The position numbers were made by a program, and so were the translations under genes. The notes below the pieces were generated by a model. The model did not search any database. It was not told where the DNA came from and saw only the letters and a program-made list of their open reading frames with translations. From Aselliscus stoliczkanus (Eukaryota; Chordata; Mammalia; Chiroptera; Hipposideridae): a stretch of 64,000 bases of DNA. The stretch lies in the NCBI GenBank assembly GCA_033961575.1, contig CM066733.1, positions 136,264,421-136,328,420 on the forward strand, given 5' to 3'. This document shows positions 23,966-36,890 of the stretch, one piece after another. Position 1 is the first letter of the stretch. Each line of letters starts with the position of its first letter.

Positions 23966-26040
23966 GGGCTTCTAGATGCAGGGTGGGAATGAGTCAGAGA
24001 AGGTTCTAGATGTGGAGGCCACAGTGTAAATGCCCAGGGGTGAAGGGACATGAAGCATAGAGGAACTGAAACTCTCCTTCTGTTGAAGGAACTATGAGCA
24101 GTCCTAGTAGTTGTGTCGCAGAGGAAGGAAACATGGCAGGTGACAGACAAGGCTGAAGGTGTCAGCATGGGGTGACTTAACTCCTGTTTCTTGTTATTGG
24201 GCCAGAGGGCAGTGTGAGTGTCCTCATCCCTCAAGAGTAAGCCTGAGAAACCTGATTTGTCAGGCTTTGAGGCTCAGGTTGGGAGAGAGCCTCAGGCTGC
24301 CAGGCTGCAGGGTGCATGGGGTCATTTGTCACAGGGAAACTGTGTGCTTAAACATATTTGGTGGGTCACCCAGAGTGGGACCTGGGGTTTCCTAGGAAGT
24401 TCAGTGGTGACTGGAGTTCCTGATGCTCTTATAAGCCATTACTCTTGCTCTTGCCTGGGTCAGGGCAGCATACTTTGGGTGGATCTATCCTTTCTGCTAA
24501 ATGCCAATTGTAATTGTAATGTAATTGCCATAACCTTTATTTTTGTTTTTCACAACCCTTTAAATTGATTCAGTGGAGGAAGCTCTTCCCTTTACCTTGA
24601 TTAGAAGCCTCCATGGAATCCTGTGGTCACAGATAATAAAGAGACTTATCTTTACTTTAAGTCACCGAACACTGTCACATTAGAGTAATGAAGATGCCCA
24701 TATATGCAAGCCCTTCCCTGCTATTAGGGAAGGAGCATAAGTTTGGTTTCTTCACTCTTTTCTCACGTGATTTCTACTTCCCTTGCTTGGCTACCATTGG
24801 GGTTCTGAATCCCTCCCAAACTGGGATGAGAGAACAGGGAGAGGAAAAGGCAGCAGAAAAATCCTCATTCCCCTGACCTCTCCTGGTGGTTGGGGTTTAC
24901 TCTCTTCCTGGACCTAGGAGGTGGGTCGAGCTGGCTCATTCATTCATGGGCACTTTCATGGGCTCTAAGAAGACTCTCCTCCCTGCCCCCAAGCCCAAAT
25001 CCCTGAGGGTCTCTCACCTGCAGTTCCCCTTGAGAAGGGCAAATGCTGATCACTTCCTCCTCCTTTAGACCCTATGCATGCAGGTGAAGCATCAGCTTCC
25101 ACCAAGATATGAGTTATCCCCCTAGATTCTCCTCCTGAGGGACCTACGACAGCGCTTTGCTGGCTCAGCTCAGTGGGCTTCTCAGGCATGGCCTCCCCCA
25201 GGTTCTTGGCCCACACTCACATACTCTTGGGTCCAGGACTTCAGGCCTGCTTCCCCATCTCAGCACATTCCTCATTCTCCACATTCCTGTCGAAAAGACT
25301 AATCAGCCCATCTCTTGTCGCTGAATTTTCAGACAGGAGTCAGATAAGACCTAAACTGCAGAGGACAAACATTAAGTTCTTGGAGTGGTCCTAGTGATGT
25401 CGTTTTTCTTCAGTGTGAGTTGAGAGGCAGACCCCTCCTACTGCTTACTCCAGAAAATTCTTCCTAGACTATCCTTGAAGTTCTCTGACAAGGTTTGAGG
25501 TTAGGGCTGTCTTCTGCCATCCTGGATGGGAGACAGGGTGTTTGTGACTCAGAGCAAAGGCCTCTTCAAATATATCATCTCTCCAAAAATTCTCTTCTAA
25601 TCTCCAACTCTAGACTCTTTTATACTTTGATGTGGTTGAGGCATTTACGAGTCATCAAAAGTAGATCTTACACACTTATTTTGAAATATTTTTGCTTCTT
25701 GGTCTATCTCCCCAGTTTGGAATGTGCCTGTACTGAAACTTTCATTTTAATATCAGACATACCACAGATATTATAAACAAAATGGCATCTTTCCCTCTGC
25801 TGCAAAGTGCTCTTTCTAGAATAAGATATGACTCTCCTGCCTAGAACCTCTCAATGAGAACCCCACACAATGCTTGTAGTGTAATGAGGATGAAAACCAG
25901 CATGCAACTACACAGATAAACAAATCATTGTGAAATGTGATGTATAGAATGCTGAGGCAGAGAATAAATGAGGAAGATGTGAGTGATGAGGGGCTAGGGT
26001 CTCCAGCCTGCCAGCCTTAGAGCAACCACATATAACCAAG
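23966..26040. other. Single-copy DNA, somewhat richer in GC
   Basis: Several overlapping frames (23953-24234 minus, 24159-24568, 24886-25216) arise from GC content of about half. I find no exon signature or known domain. At 25888-25990 'aaccagcatgcaactacaca' resembles the middle of the ancient dispersed repeat family. Confidence 0.45.
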
Positions 26041-26044
26041 AAGG

Positions 26045-26285
26045 CTAGCAAACATAAACTCTAACTCCAGTGTGCCTGGGTTCAACTCCCAGCTCTGCCA
26101 CCTATTAGCTATCTAACCTTGTGAAGTTACTTTTCCTTTCTTTGCCTTATTTTTCTCATCAGAAAAATGAGGACGATAATAGTTCCTTGATATGGCTGTG
26201 AATATTGAAGGAGTTACTTTTCTTAAAGAGTTTGGAAAAATTCCTGACATACAAAAAGTACTGTATAAAGTTTATTAACTAAATA
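26045..26285 (+). repeat. MIR SINE, sense
   Basis: 'gtgcctgggttcaactccca' with 'gctctgccacctattagcta', 'cctttctttgccttattttt' and 'cagaaaaatgaggacgataa' is a well preserved MIR, including its tRNA-like B box (GGGTTCAACTCC). Confidence 0.88.
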
Positions 26286-27345
26286 TAAAATGCTACTGTC
26301 TTTCTCTATAAGTCTTCGGCCTTTGCCCAGGCTGACTCAGAATTAGCCTTCATTATTCAGCTTAACATCATCTCTTTTGAGAAGCTTCAAATGGTCCTCA
26401 GCATTCATTCAGATATCCCTGTAACAAGTTATCAATATATTGTATGCATATAAATATCACCACAATTATCCCACTGTATTGTAATTGATCTTCTCTCTAC
26501 ACAGACTAGAAACACTGTTGAAAGTGAAGACCATATCTTATTCACAGTTGTATAACCAGAATATCTGATGCTTATTAAATATATGATGAATAGATAAATG
26601 AATGAATGCTATTAGTTCTAATAGATAAGCATAAAAGCACATTCTTGGGATTTGATATTTTTCTTTCTTTCAAGATAAAAAGAATCTTCTCCAGTGGGTT
26701 TGATATTTCACATGTTCTACATGAAATCACAGTCTCCAAATCATTTATAAGAGAAGAAAGTTTGGAGATTCATCTAAAATTTAGGTTTGCAAAACGCTGA
26801 GTTGAGTTTGATTGATTACACCATCTAAGTATTTACTACACTCATCCAATATGTTGAAAATAGGGTTCAATTCAATAAATATTTATTGAGTGCCTTTCTG
26901 GGCCAATCAATGTGAAAGATATAAATATGAATAAAATATGGGCCCTGCCATTTAGAAGCTTATAGGATAGCAGAGAAGATAGACACATAGAAACTTGTAA
27001 AACAAAGTGGAATATAACAAAAGTAAAAGACTGGGAGTTCTAAAGGAGAGTGGTTTTGTTTATTTTCTTTTAAAAATTTGATTTATAAAGTGAAGTCTTA
27101 ATACCTAATTACTTTGTGTTTCTTAAATTTGTTATTAACTTTTTTCAGCTTTTGAATTTACTGTACTAACTGTGCCAGAAGAATAATTTCTTTATTATGT
27201 AATTCACACAGAAATCAAAAGGTTATTTTATAAGTCTTTCCTTTCCTTATTCTAAATTCTGTTTTCTTAAGTTTTGAATGAGCCTAAATTAATTTGTATA
27301 GAATTTGGGTGGCAATGTTTCATGTATAGGATATCAATGGAAGTC

Positions 27346-27348
<3 letters not shown>
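26286..27348. other. Single-copy DNA with an ancient repeat fragment
   Basis: At 26866-27050 'ttcaataaatatttattgag', 'gggccctgccatttagaagc' and 'atagaaacttgtaaaacaa' form a fragment of the old dispersed repeat family that recurs at 13650. The rest has no recognised feature. Confidence 0.5.

Positions 27349-27438
<90 letters not shown>
27349..27438. repeat. Compound microsatellite (CT)n(CA)n
   Basis: About 47 bases of pure CT switch directly into about 43 bases of CA, with no interruption in either half. Confidence 0.98.
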
Positions 27439-27442
<4 letters not shown>

Positions 27443-30400
27443 ATTAGGAGGTGACAAACTTGATAGCAAAGCTAGATACTAGAACAGGCCAACGAAAACC
27501 CTAACATTCTGATGTCCAGTCCAGTTCTTTTTTTCCATTATACCATGCTGCTTCTAGAATAATTTTAGACCATAGGAAATGCAGTCCTGGGGAAGATATT
27601 TATAACAAGTCTCTGGCTCATTTAGCATGCCGTTGTTTGGAATATCCAGCTGCACACTTTGTTCTTGTCAGTAATAAATTATTTCCTGACAATTTGGTTG
27701 ACAAACGGGATCCCAGCCCCAGTGATTTGCACTTCTTTTTAAAAATGATCAGGTTAACTGTTCTAAATAGCCATTTTGTCCTTCACTCTTCTCCTAGCAT
27801 GTGAAGAGAAAGAAGATTCAAGATCTTCAATAAGAGTGTAAATCACACACACAGACAGAACTCTGTTTATATAACATTTAGTGTGAAGGTATCCTTTTTA
27901 TGAGCTTTTGTAATCCAATGGAGAGTCTCTGAAAGCCACAAAATCTCTCCTCTGCCCTGAAACTAGCTAAGTTTGCTTTTCTAACTTCCCAGTGGGCTGG
28001 GATACAAAGTATGTGGACATTTCAAATGTTTGAAAAGCAAAACAGAATCAGGAGGTGGGGGTGGGGAGGGGAATGTAAGGGTGGCCAATAAGGATTCTTT
28101 TACAACTCATATTTCTCTATTGAAAACTGAGATTTCTGGTCACATCAGGGCAGAGTAATTGATAGCAGCTGCAGATGGGAAGGTTTGAGCATGCATCTCC
28201 CCAGGCAATATTTTCTTTGGTATTCTCTATGGTATGTCGCAAAGTATAGCAGTTCAATATTGAGCCATAATTTCTTTCATTAGCTAAGTGGACTAACATT
28301 ATTTATTTATTCGTTTTTCTTCACAAAACTGGCCTTGTTCTATGTTCTTCCTTAGCCCACCTCTGGTAGCCATGACATTTGCTTGTCATCATTGTTGGTG
28401 AGGTTGGGAATACCCTCCTGCAGTCTGCAACAGAAAGTAAATGCACACAGAGTGGAGACAGGCTGGCACCATCTCATCAGCAAACTGACCTCTTGAAGTC
28501 CAGAATTCTTGGCCTGGTTAGTGAGGAGAGGTCAAACTTGAAGGAATGGCTTCATTTTCAGCTCTCATTTTTTATAATAGTAATGTTGGCAAGAGCAAAT
28601 TCTTTGAGGTGTTTGAAGGTCTTAGTATAGGCAATAAACAAGTTGGAATTTAAGAGATAATGACTCAAGATGGTGAAAAAGAGTCCAATATTTTTCCAAA
28701 TTGATGAGTTAAAAGGAAAAAAAGGTGAGATTTTTTTCCAATATGGATCCTCTTAAAACAACAGGCCTCTGTTAATGAAATGTTTAAGAACTTCGCATCC
28801 CTTTGGTTTAGTGAAGAGTTCTTATTTTAAATGCTTCTATTATGATAAATAGAATGGAAAGGGTATGAAAAGGCTATTAAAATAATTACAAAGTTCAGGT
28901 CATAAATTATCTGCTGATTCAGCCCGTCAGCAGGTAAGTCAATTACTTCAATGTTAAGACTAATTGGCTAGACTAGAGAATTGGCTATAAATGACTTCCG
29001 ACATCTGGATCAGATAGATGTAAGTCATCAGCTTGGCCAGGGGAATCCAACCTGCACTGAATATTTCCCTCGTTTGAGCAATAGACATTAGATGTTATTG
29101 TGTTACTGGAATTTTGTGATAACAATTTGCCATGGCCGCAAAGCATGATGGGATAAAAACAAACACTATTAACATCATGGGATAATGGTGACAAGGAATC
29201 TGGCCATCTCATCCGAAAGAACAGGGCCTAATCAAATAGTTAGCTAGTGAATGTTTACTATGGACTGGTTTCATCAGCTAACTAATCTATTTTCTGGTTG
29301 CTATGCTCAAGGGGATTCACATTTAACCAGTTTTGCATACTTCTTAAAATGCCTAATTTGAAAACTACCATCCTGTATAGAATCTTCCTTCGCTGCCCCT
29401 TGCAAAAATGTAAGACCAGGAATAGTTTAGACTTCCATTCTGGCATGTATGTATTTCTGTATGAGTGGATTGTTTGAAAAGAATCAATAGTTTTTTTAAA
29501 TAAAGTTTCTCCTGGGACCAGAAAAATGCAGGGTTTAGCCAAACTGGGAAATGAAGTCAGCAGCAAGACACCCTGGTCTGATTTAACTGCCATATCTTTG
29601 TGATTCACTCAGCTATTGTCCTTTCTGTGAAAACATTGCTAATTGGTTGAAAATAAAACCAGGCCAGTCAACAAAATCCTACCATACTCATTGCATTCAT
29701 CTAGTGACCAGCAAAACATTTTCAATGTGACAGTAGGTTTAGTCTCTTCTAAATAAAACTTTGAGTCTTTCACTTGAGCTCTCTTGATAACTTTTTACTT
29801 CAACAAAATAATAATTTGAATTTTAAAATTATATCAATGCCAAATATCTCACTTAGTTCTTGGCTGCCAGAAAATGAGGTGTTCTACAAAAATAATTTTC
29901 CTAAATATCTAAAACTTACACTTTTTTATCTTGAAAACTTTAAAAAATATGGTTATTTTTATAAGAAACATTTATAATTATATTTGAAACTTCTCTGCTT
30001 TCTTAAACATATTAAAGAGCATATTAAACATAACTATTTTTATGACTCAGGTATAACTATAAATATAAATGTGCCAATGCACTTATGGCCCGTTAAAAGT
30101 ATGGAGAAGTTTTTCCTTTCAATAAATCGCTATATTATCTCAAATTACTGTATTTTATTTGTCTGCTTTTAGTAGAGTTTCTGTTAGCTATTTATCATTG
30201 TCATTGTTGGAGTACTTGCTCCCTTACTCAGTTCTATCCCTTTTCCATTTACAGCTTCTAATGCACCATGGTCTATGAAGTACATAGCTAACATTCTTAA
30301 AATTTTGTGAAAACAGGAGAAAAATGCCTGTGAAGTGAATGGGTTTTAGCACCTGGATCTCAGGAAAACTATCTCTGTTGTCCAGAGGCCTTATTTGATT

Positions 30401-31407
30401 ATGTAATTAAGGGACAAAAATTATTTCTTTTCAGATGACATTATATTCTGTAATGAAATGCTTTGATATCTATATAACTCTACCAGGGGCTTTGATACTC
30501 TGGTGGGTATACAATGAATATATTCATAATACTAAGAGCTCTTATGGGCATATAAAATGTAGATCCTAGCATATATTCTCAGGTGGCTGCAGTGTGAGGA
30601 AAATGTGCTGATGTCAGGAGAATGACTGCTCAAAATGTTGACACAAATATTGTGGTGTATATATTTTGTTTTAATACTAACTTAGCTATTTTTAGTTAGA
30701 GTGCGTCCAATAAAAATCATCTGCTTATGTTGCTGTTTACACATTCTAAAAGGGAATATTAAGCCAAGATTCATTGGCAGAGGAAAATAATAAGCTAAAT
30801 GAAAATTAGAGATGGACAACTTACTGCCATATACAGCGATCTAAAAAAAATCTCAAAATCTTTATAAGCGTGGGAGGAATCCATGAAATCTCTTGCTGAG
30901 TTTTAAAAAATGTTTGCTCACTTGATTTAAAATCTACCCTCTCAGGGAGTAAATGAAACATTTAATGTGTGTTTTTGACTTACTCACATTTACTAGAACA
31001 GTCTTTTCATTATAAGAGAGCTCTCCAACCTAATATCCTAGGATACTCTTATGTCTAAGGCATATTACAGACTTCTTAACAAGGGTTTCTATTCTCTTAT
31101 TTCTGATCCGGAAATAGTCTTTAGTAGGTCACAAGTAAACTTGAACTTTAAGTGCATTTTGAAATTAAGAACATGTTCAAATGGTTACTAAAGTAAAAAA
31201 AAACAATGTACGAAGTATACTGTTTCCCTTTTCAAATAGAAATTTTGCAAAGCCATTACTTAGAAAATTGCCCTAGGAAAATATATTTGAATTTGTATTC
31301 CTTTTAATTATTTTGTCAAAGTGATTCCTCTTTCGTTTTTTCTACATTTTTTTCTAAGTTGTTAACTCATACCAATGTTGTTGAAATAGTTGTATGGTTC
31401 CATCTGC
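27439..31407. other. Long single-copy stretch, candidate regulatory desert
   Basis: No interspersed repeat is recognised for nearly 4 kb, which is unusual in this window. The parts at 27580-27840 and 28850-29240 have even composition and no obvious decay of a mobile element, as seen in conserved non-coding elements. Open frames (28379-28630, 29282-29608 minus, 29774-29977) have no domain. The 29,750-30,180 part is strongly AT-rich. Confidence 0.4.
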
Positions 31408-31434
31408 TGTGTGTGTGTGTGTGTGTGTGTGTGT
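31408..31434. repeat. Microsatellite (GT)n
   Basis: Thirteen uninterrupted GT units, followed by a short TGGG-type run (tgatgggtgggtgggtg). Confidence 0.97.
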
Positions 31435-31585
31435 TGATGGGTGGGTGGGTGAAATGATTAGAATATGAGTGGTGGGTAGTGGAGGAGAAAACTGAGATTT
31501 GGAAGTGTGTATGTGACTATGTGTTCAGGGAGCTGATGTCAAACTTAAAAGCTGATTGCTTTTCCCTTGACTAACAATAGTGTTT

Positions 31586-31717
31586 TCTTTTTCCTCTCTC
31601 CTCTCCTCTCCTCTCCTCCCCTCCCCTCCGCTCCCCTCCCCTCCCCTCCCCTCCCCTCTCTTCTCCTTTTCTTCCCTTCCCTTCCTTCTCTTTTCTTTCT
31701 CTTCCATCCCCCCACCT
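31586..31717. repeat. Polypyrimidine tract (CTCTC/CCCCT)n
   Basis: About 130 bases almost entirely of C and T, with CTCTC and CCCCT pentamers in the middle. The 60-codon minus frame of E, K, R and G residues at 31525-31707 is a translation artefact of this tract. Confidence 0.95.
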
Positions 31718-33927
31718 TTCTTTAAAAAATATTACTGACAAATCAAGAGGTCACAGGATCAAATGAAATGTACTTGGTGGGAATTGTTTTCATATTGCAA
31801 TGAACTGTGAGAGCAGTGGATGTGGTCAGGTTTTTAGTTAGATCCCAATTCCTGCTTTTCTATCACATGCAGTAGGATGTTTACCTCTTTCTCGTGGCTA
31901 AAACTGAAAAACAGTAAATACAGAGACAATTTCCTCTGCCTTTTGCCATCTTTCTGTGTATTATGCAACAATTTGGCTAATTGGGCAGAAAGCTATGGAG
32001 TTTGGCTCCCCAAAGTAATGCCGATTATAAGCACCTTATTATAATGTTCAACTAGATCAACTTCATTTTAAATATTAAAGAAGTGCCCCTCTAAGGCACT
32101 TCTCCTGACCTCTAGTGCAATTCATTTCACAAAACATGAAAAACAAATCAGCAAAATAAACTTCCTGAATTGTATTTGTGAGCTAATTCTCAATCTACTT
32201 ATAAATATTATTAGGAGTATTGGCTAAACGCTACCATATGTCAGGGCAGAAATTGCAGAATCTAAATGCCATACACATCACAAAATTAATGGAGTTAGTT
32301 ACTTTTATCATCCTTAGTTATTTCAACTTTATACTTATAGTGTGTTATGATAGCTATTCCCCTCTAAGGAATGTGTACTGTGTATAAAGTATTAACTCAT
32401 TAATTCCCAAGGTCCTTATTCCCCAAGGACACAGCAGTTTATTTTTCTCTAGCTTTCTGGTTTCATAAATGTAGAAACTGGAAGACTTATAGCAGGAAGT
32501 CAGCATTCAAACCCAGAACAGAATTCAGGTCTTTTAGTTCTTAGCATAGGATTGAAGAGCTTTTGCCTAGAAATAAATAATTGTGGGCATGATATCAATT
32601 AAGATTAGGAAAACTATTTTTGACCTACTACTATTTTTAATTATTTCAAATTGCTTTAAAGCATAACTATGACATTTTTATTTGGGGAAACATATTGCCC
32701 TTAAAGCAATATCACTCAATTGGCATTCATCCAGTGATGTCTGGGAGAAAGGCAGAGTTTGATGGAGCCAATACAACCAAGGTACACGTGCATCAAGTGT
32801 CCTGTGTGAAACTACTATGTGATGCTCAGTGAAAGGGGTCAGAGAGGTAAGAGAACCAGGAGGAGCTATTCCTGCAAGGAAAAGAACAAGGTGGCTTTTA
32901 GATGATATCTTTCAGCATTATTCTCCATTGGCCTCTCAAGCTATTTGGCATTTTGTGAAAATAATTTTCAACTGTGTATGTCAAAATGATATGCTTAATA
33001 GAAACTTGTTTTAGAATTATCTGTGAAAAATACATTACCAACACACTTTGAGGATATCACTCTAATAACAAAACAAAAGTTTACTTACTGAATCTAACGA
33101 TAATTTGACAACTACTAATGAAGAGTTTACCAAAGCAACATTGGCTTAGAGTATACAGATAAAGCTAAGGAAATAACAGGAAAAGAAAACCAAAATAGGT
33201 GTAATTTGTGCCTACAATAGCACATCTTAGCTTTTACATGATAAAGTACTTTAGGTGATATTTTTACATTTAAGCATTTTCTAAAAGATTGTAGAATGAT
33301 TTTAGTAGTTCTTCAGCATTATTGTTACTTTTTTTCTTTACTTAATATGCTTTGAACACCAAAATTGCTGTGAAAATCAGTGCCATGGTGATCATACTAT
33401 ATAAATATGTTCCCAGTAGCATGAATTCACAAATTAAAGGGTTGGGACAAATGATCTATGGCAAGACATAAAGACAACTCAGTGGTTTTACACTGGGAAC
33501 AGAAAGGTGGGGAAAAAAAGGAAAGAATATTTTTATTAATGATGTTTTTCCTTTACATGTATAGATTTAGCATTTCAACTGTGAAAATTAATGTATACTT
33601 ATAATTACCAGAAAATGTGATGCAACAGTGTTCATTTCCATAGCAGAACATGGCTATTGATTGTTTCCTGGACAGACTAGACTCAGTTAATTAGAGCCTA
33701 TTTTGGGATGGGAGGCAGAGGTGGGGAGATATGAGTAGAGAGGACTATACTGAGGAATTAATGAGGGAGGCTGTTTGTTCCAGTGGTTCTCCATCCTGGC
33801 TATTCATGAAAGTCATTTGACGAGCTTTTACAAAATACTGATATCTGTCACAACCTCTATACCTCCCACCCCCCATACACTCTCACCCTCCATATTCTGA
33901 TTTAGAGAGTAGAGGACAAACAAAAGA
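31718..33927. other. Single-copy DNA with one MIR
   Basis: A diverged antisense MIR lies at about 32385-32550 ('agtattaactcattaattcc', 'ggtttcataaatgtagaaac'). Nothing else is recognised. A C-rich run occurs at 33866-33875. Confidence 0.5.
32385..32550 (-). repeat. MIR SINE, antisense
   Basis: 'taactcattaattcccaagg', 'tttcataaatgtagaaactg' and 'agcattcaaacccagaacag' are in antisense MIR order with high divergence. Confidence 0.55.
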
Positions 33928-34296
33928 CAGTTGGCCCTCCATATCCGTGGGTTCCACATTCATGGATTCAACCAACAGCAGATAGAAAATATGTGAAAAA
34001 TATGTTGTTGCTAATCTGTACCATGTAGTTAAACCTGCTTTGGTTGTGTCTGTACTGAACATGTACATACTTCTTTTCTTGTCATTATTCCCTAAACAAT
34101 ACAGGATCACTATTTCCATAGCATTTGCATTGTATTAGATATTATAAATAACCTAGAGATGACTTAAAGTATGCTGGAGGATGTGTATAGATTATTGGCA
34201 AATACTATACATTTTATATGATACTTGAGCATCTGCAAATTTTGGTATCCATGGGGGCCATGGAAGCCACCCCCTGCTAATATTAAGGGACAACTG
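33928..34296 (+). mobile_element. Tigger-type (MER2-like) non-autonomous DNA transposon
   Basis: The left end 'cagttggccctccatatccg' and the right end 'attaagggacaactg' are the degenerate inverted termini of the MER2/Tigger group (CAGT...ACTG). Next to them lie the mirrored subterminal blocks 'gggttccacattcatggatt' and 'tgagcatctgcaaattttgg'. The interior has no transposase frame. The TA target duplication has decayed on the left. Confidence 0.8.
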
Positions 34297-35630
34297 TGCC
34301 ATCTTTGGGCAAGATTGGAAGAAGAGATTTTCAGTTTGCAAACTTGAGTTTGGTGACTAGTATTGAAGAATGCTTAGAAACAGTGGTGAGGGTAAAAACC
34401 ATGAAGAAAATGATAATATAGAGGGTATCAAGATAAGAGAGAGAATAAATTAACAAAAACAATGGGAAAGAGGTATGCCATTCATGGACAAAAATATCCA
34501 AGAAATTTAATTGTGATGTGCAGAAGGTAAGTGAATATTCCCAAGATATCCTTTTCTCTGTATGGATATAAAGTAGATAATTGGTATTTCTGGGTTTATC
34601 TCCCCAAAGCCAGCTTCTTCACACTAAATTTCCAGTAACTGCTAACAACTTCCACTATTCATTCAGCCAAAAGCCTCTGGAATTGGTACCATACAAAGAA
34701 AGCTCTCAGTCATTCTCAGCAGGCCACAATATTCTGGATCAATTAAGTAAGAAAGGAACAAAACGACTCAATTGGTAAGCCAACAGTAACAGTGAGAATG
34801 TCTGTGAGATTTCTACCCTGAAACAAAATAGTTCAAAAGTTATGCAATTTGTGTGAGTTTCCTGAGGAATTTTATTTTGCAAGATTTGTAACACTGTTAT
34901 TTCGGCTGAGGCTACCAAAACAACAAAATCATTTCCTCCAGTGCAATGAAAATCTTTGCACATTTTCATGTTCCAAGCATAGGGGACTACCCATCATTCT
35001 ACAAATGTACAGGCCAGACTACCTTTGCTCTCGGTGTTTCCCTTCTTGGAATCTGTTGGCCCTTTCAATACCATTTTTAAACTCTCACTCCAAAAGGCAC
35101 ATTTTTCTGTAAAACTTCTTGCAGTTGAGGAAAACAGTAACCAGGTATGCTGTCATCCATAACGCACACATCTTTAATATCACTATTTGTTTTGTTCTGT
35201 TTATTTTCCTGTCCCTGCTCCTGGATAGACTGAGAGTAATTCAAGGAGAATTTATAGCCAGTGCCTTTCAGAGTGTCTGTTTTTAATTGCATTGGAAAGC
35301 AAAGCCTTCTGTTGGGTAACTAGAACTCCTAATGAGAGCTCAACCAATGCTTGTTGCATTAAATTGACACCCTTTGCCTACTTGGAAAGTTTCCCTTTGG
35401 CCAGTCATACTGAAGCAACTTTAGTTATGTCAGCTGAGCCTGCCCTGTGCTATGTTTTTGTGTCAGTGAGGGGTGTATGAATCAAAATTAAAACTGCATG
35501 AAAAATTTGCTTTTTTGTGCAGCACACATATTTCAAGGGAGGACAAAGGGGATCTCTAACTTTTGTAGCTTCTCAAAGTGGTCTGAGGCCCCAAATAGAA
35601 GATAAAACACTATCGTAAACAATTAAAAGT
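34297..35630. other. Single-copy DNA
   Basis: Several overlapping frames (34581-34778, 34739-34969 minus, 34849-35112, 35077-35292 minus, 35292-35480) give low-complexity-free but unrecognised peptides. No splice-bounded exon can be supported. Confidence 0.4.
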
Positions 35631-35843
35631 CTTTCTCATTAAATTCTGAATGACATCCATTCAGACAAGGATGGCTATTATCATTACTGCATAAATATTG
35701 GAAAATAAAAGGCAAAATGTATGATAGTCTACCTAAGAACAAAACCAAAAACAACTGAAACTAACTTAAATTTTACTAAAACTAATATCATTTAAGAAAG
35801 TGGCTAGAAATAAAATACAAGTTCATATATCAATAGGTTTTCT

Positions 35844-35959
35844 TTTTTTGGGGGGGGGGAGGGACAGGCAGTGTCAATGGCCCTCATATGTGGGACCCGA
35901 GCTGGGGCTGCTGGCATCCCAAGCCAGCCCCCAACCACCGTGCCACTTGGCGGGCCCCT
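35844..35959 (-). mobile_element. Short tRNA-derived SINE (monomer), antisense
   Basis: The complement runs from gggcccgccaagtggcac to ccctgcc with the usual B-box region (agctcgggtcccacat) and a short A/C tail. Target duplication: aataggttttct (35832-35843) and aataggctttct (35960-35971), with one mismatch. It lies within L1 ORF2. Confidence 0.9.
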
Positions 35960-36511
35960 AATAGGCTTTCTATATGTTAGTAAAATCACTGAAAATATAA
36001 CAAAAAGTCCCAGTCCATCAGCAATAAGAATACATAATATATAGAAATTTAATAAGACATTTGCAAGATATAAGGAAAATAATGTAACTTTTCTGGAAGA
36101 TATAAAGAAGACAGCAAATACAAAGCAATGCCATATTCCTTGGTGAACTGACTCAATATTGTAAAGATTCCAAGTAAATCTGTGTAAATAACCTCAGTGT
36201 AGATAAACCTGAAGATTTAAACAATGAGATATATTTTATCTTTCAGATTAGCAAAGCTTAAAAATATATGGAGTGGCATATTTCCCCCTACATTGTCAAT
36301 AGAAATGTAAATTACTACAACATTTTTGTAGGTAATTTGCAAATATGTAGCATAATTTAAACATCTAATTCCTTAGTTTTGTTTTCAGAAATCTTGTCTT
36401 CTAGAAATATTCACCCAAATGATTAAACATTTGTCAATGGGCATTGGTTAAGAAATTATTTTCCATCCATTAAGTGAAATACAGGACAGACATTAAAAGA
36501 ATGTGGCAGTT

Positions 36512-36600
36512 TGGGCCGGCTGAGTGGCACGGTGGTTAAGCGCTGGCTTGGGAAGCCAGTGGCCCTGGTTCAGGGCCCACATATGAGGGCTAGTGACACT

Positions 36601-36632
<32 letters not shown>
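36512..36632 (+). mobile_element. Short tRNA-derived SINE (monomer), sense
   Basis: It starts tgggccggctgagtggcacg, has 'ggttaagcgctggcttggga' and 'catatgagggctagtgacac', and ends in a pure A tail of about 30 bases. The 17-bp target duplication aaaagaatgtggcagtt at 36495-36511 and 36633-36649 is exact. The long clean tail suggests it is among the youngest insertions here. Confidence 0.94.
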
Positions 36633-36638
<6 letters not shown>

Positions 36639-36890
36639 ATGTGGCAGTTCTATGTATCAGATGAAAATATTGTCTTTGATCTGTTGACAAGTGTACAAAA
36701 ATAAGTCGAAATGACTGTTTGACACGACTCTATTTTTGTTTTTAAAAAAGTGTTTGTGTGTGTAAAAAATGCTGTTAAATTGTCCAGAAGGGAACAGACC
36801 AAAAAGTAGTCACCTCTGGGAGTAGAATGGTGTTTTCAGTTTTTACTTTGTCCATTGCCACAACTCTTCAAGATTTTTACAATGATAATA

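Larger units (their letters stand above)
35635..36890 (+). mobile_element. L1 ORF2/3' segment, sense, with three later insertions
   Basis: 'caaggatggctattatcatt' and 'aagtggctagaaataaaata' lead to 'ctttctatatgttagtaaaa', which matches L1 ORF2 after the RT core. Then come 'ttcagattagcaaagcttaa', 'ggtaatttgcaaatatgtag', 'attaaaagaatgtggcag' and 'gtagtcacctctgggagtag' in the order of an old L1 3' region. Short SINEs split it at 35844-35959 and 36512-36632, and a mariner end begins at 36891. Removing these leaves about 1.0 kb of one continuous L1. Confidence 0.8.

Noticed and set aside
27349..27438. CRISPR-like array or other spaced repeats
   Set aside because: It is a simple dinucleotide microsatellite with no spacers, and the genome is eukaryotic.
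31525..31707. Glu/Lys/Arg-rich peptide frame
   Set aside because: It is a translation of the polypyrimidine microsatellite.
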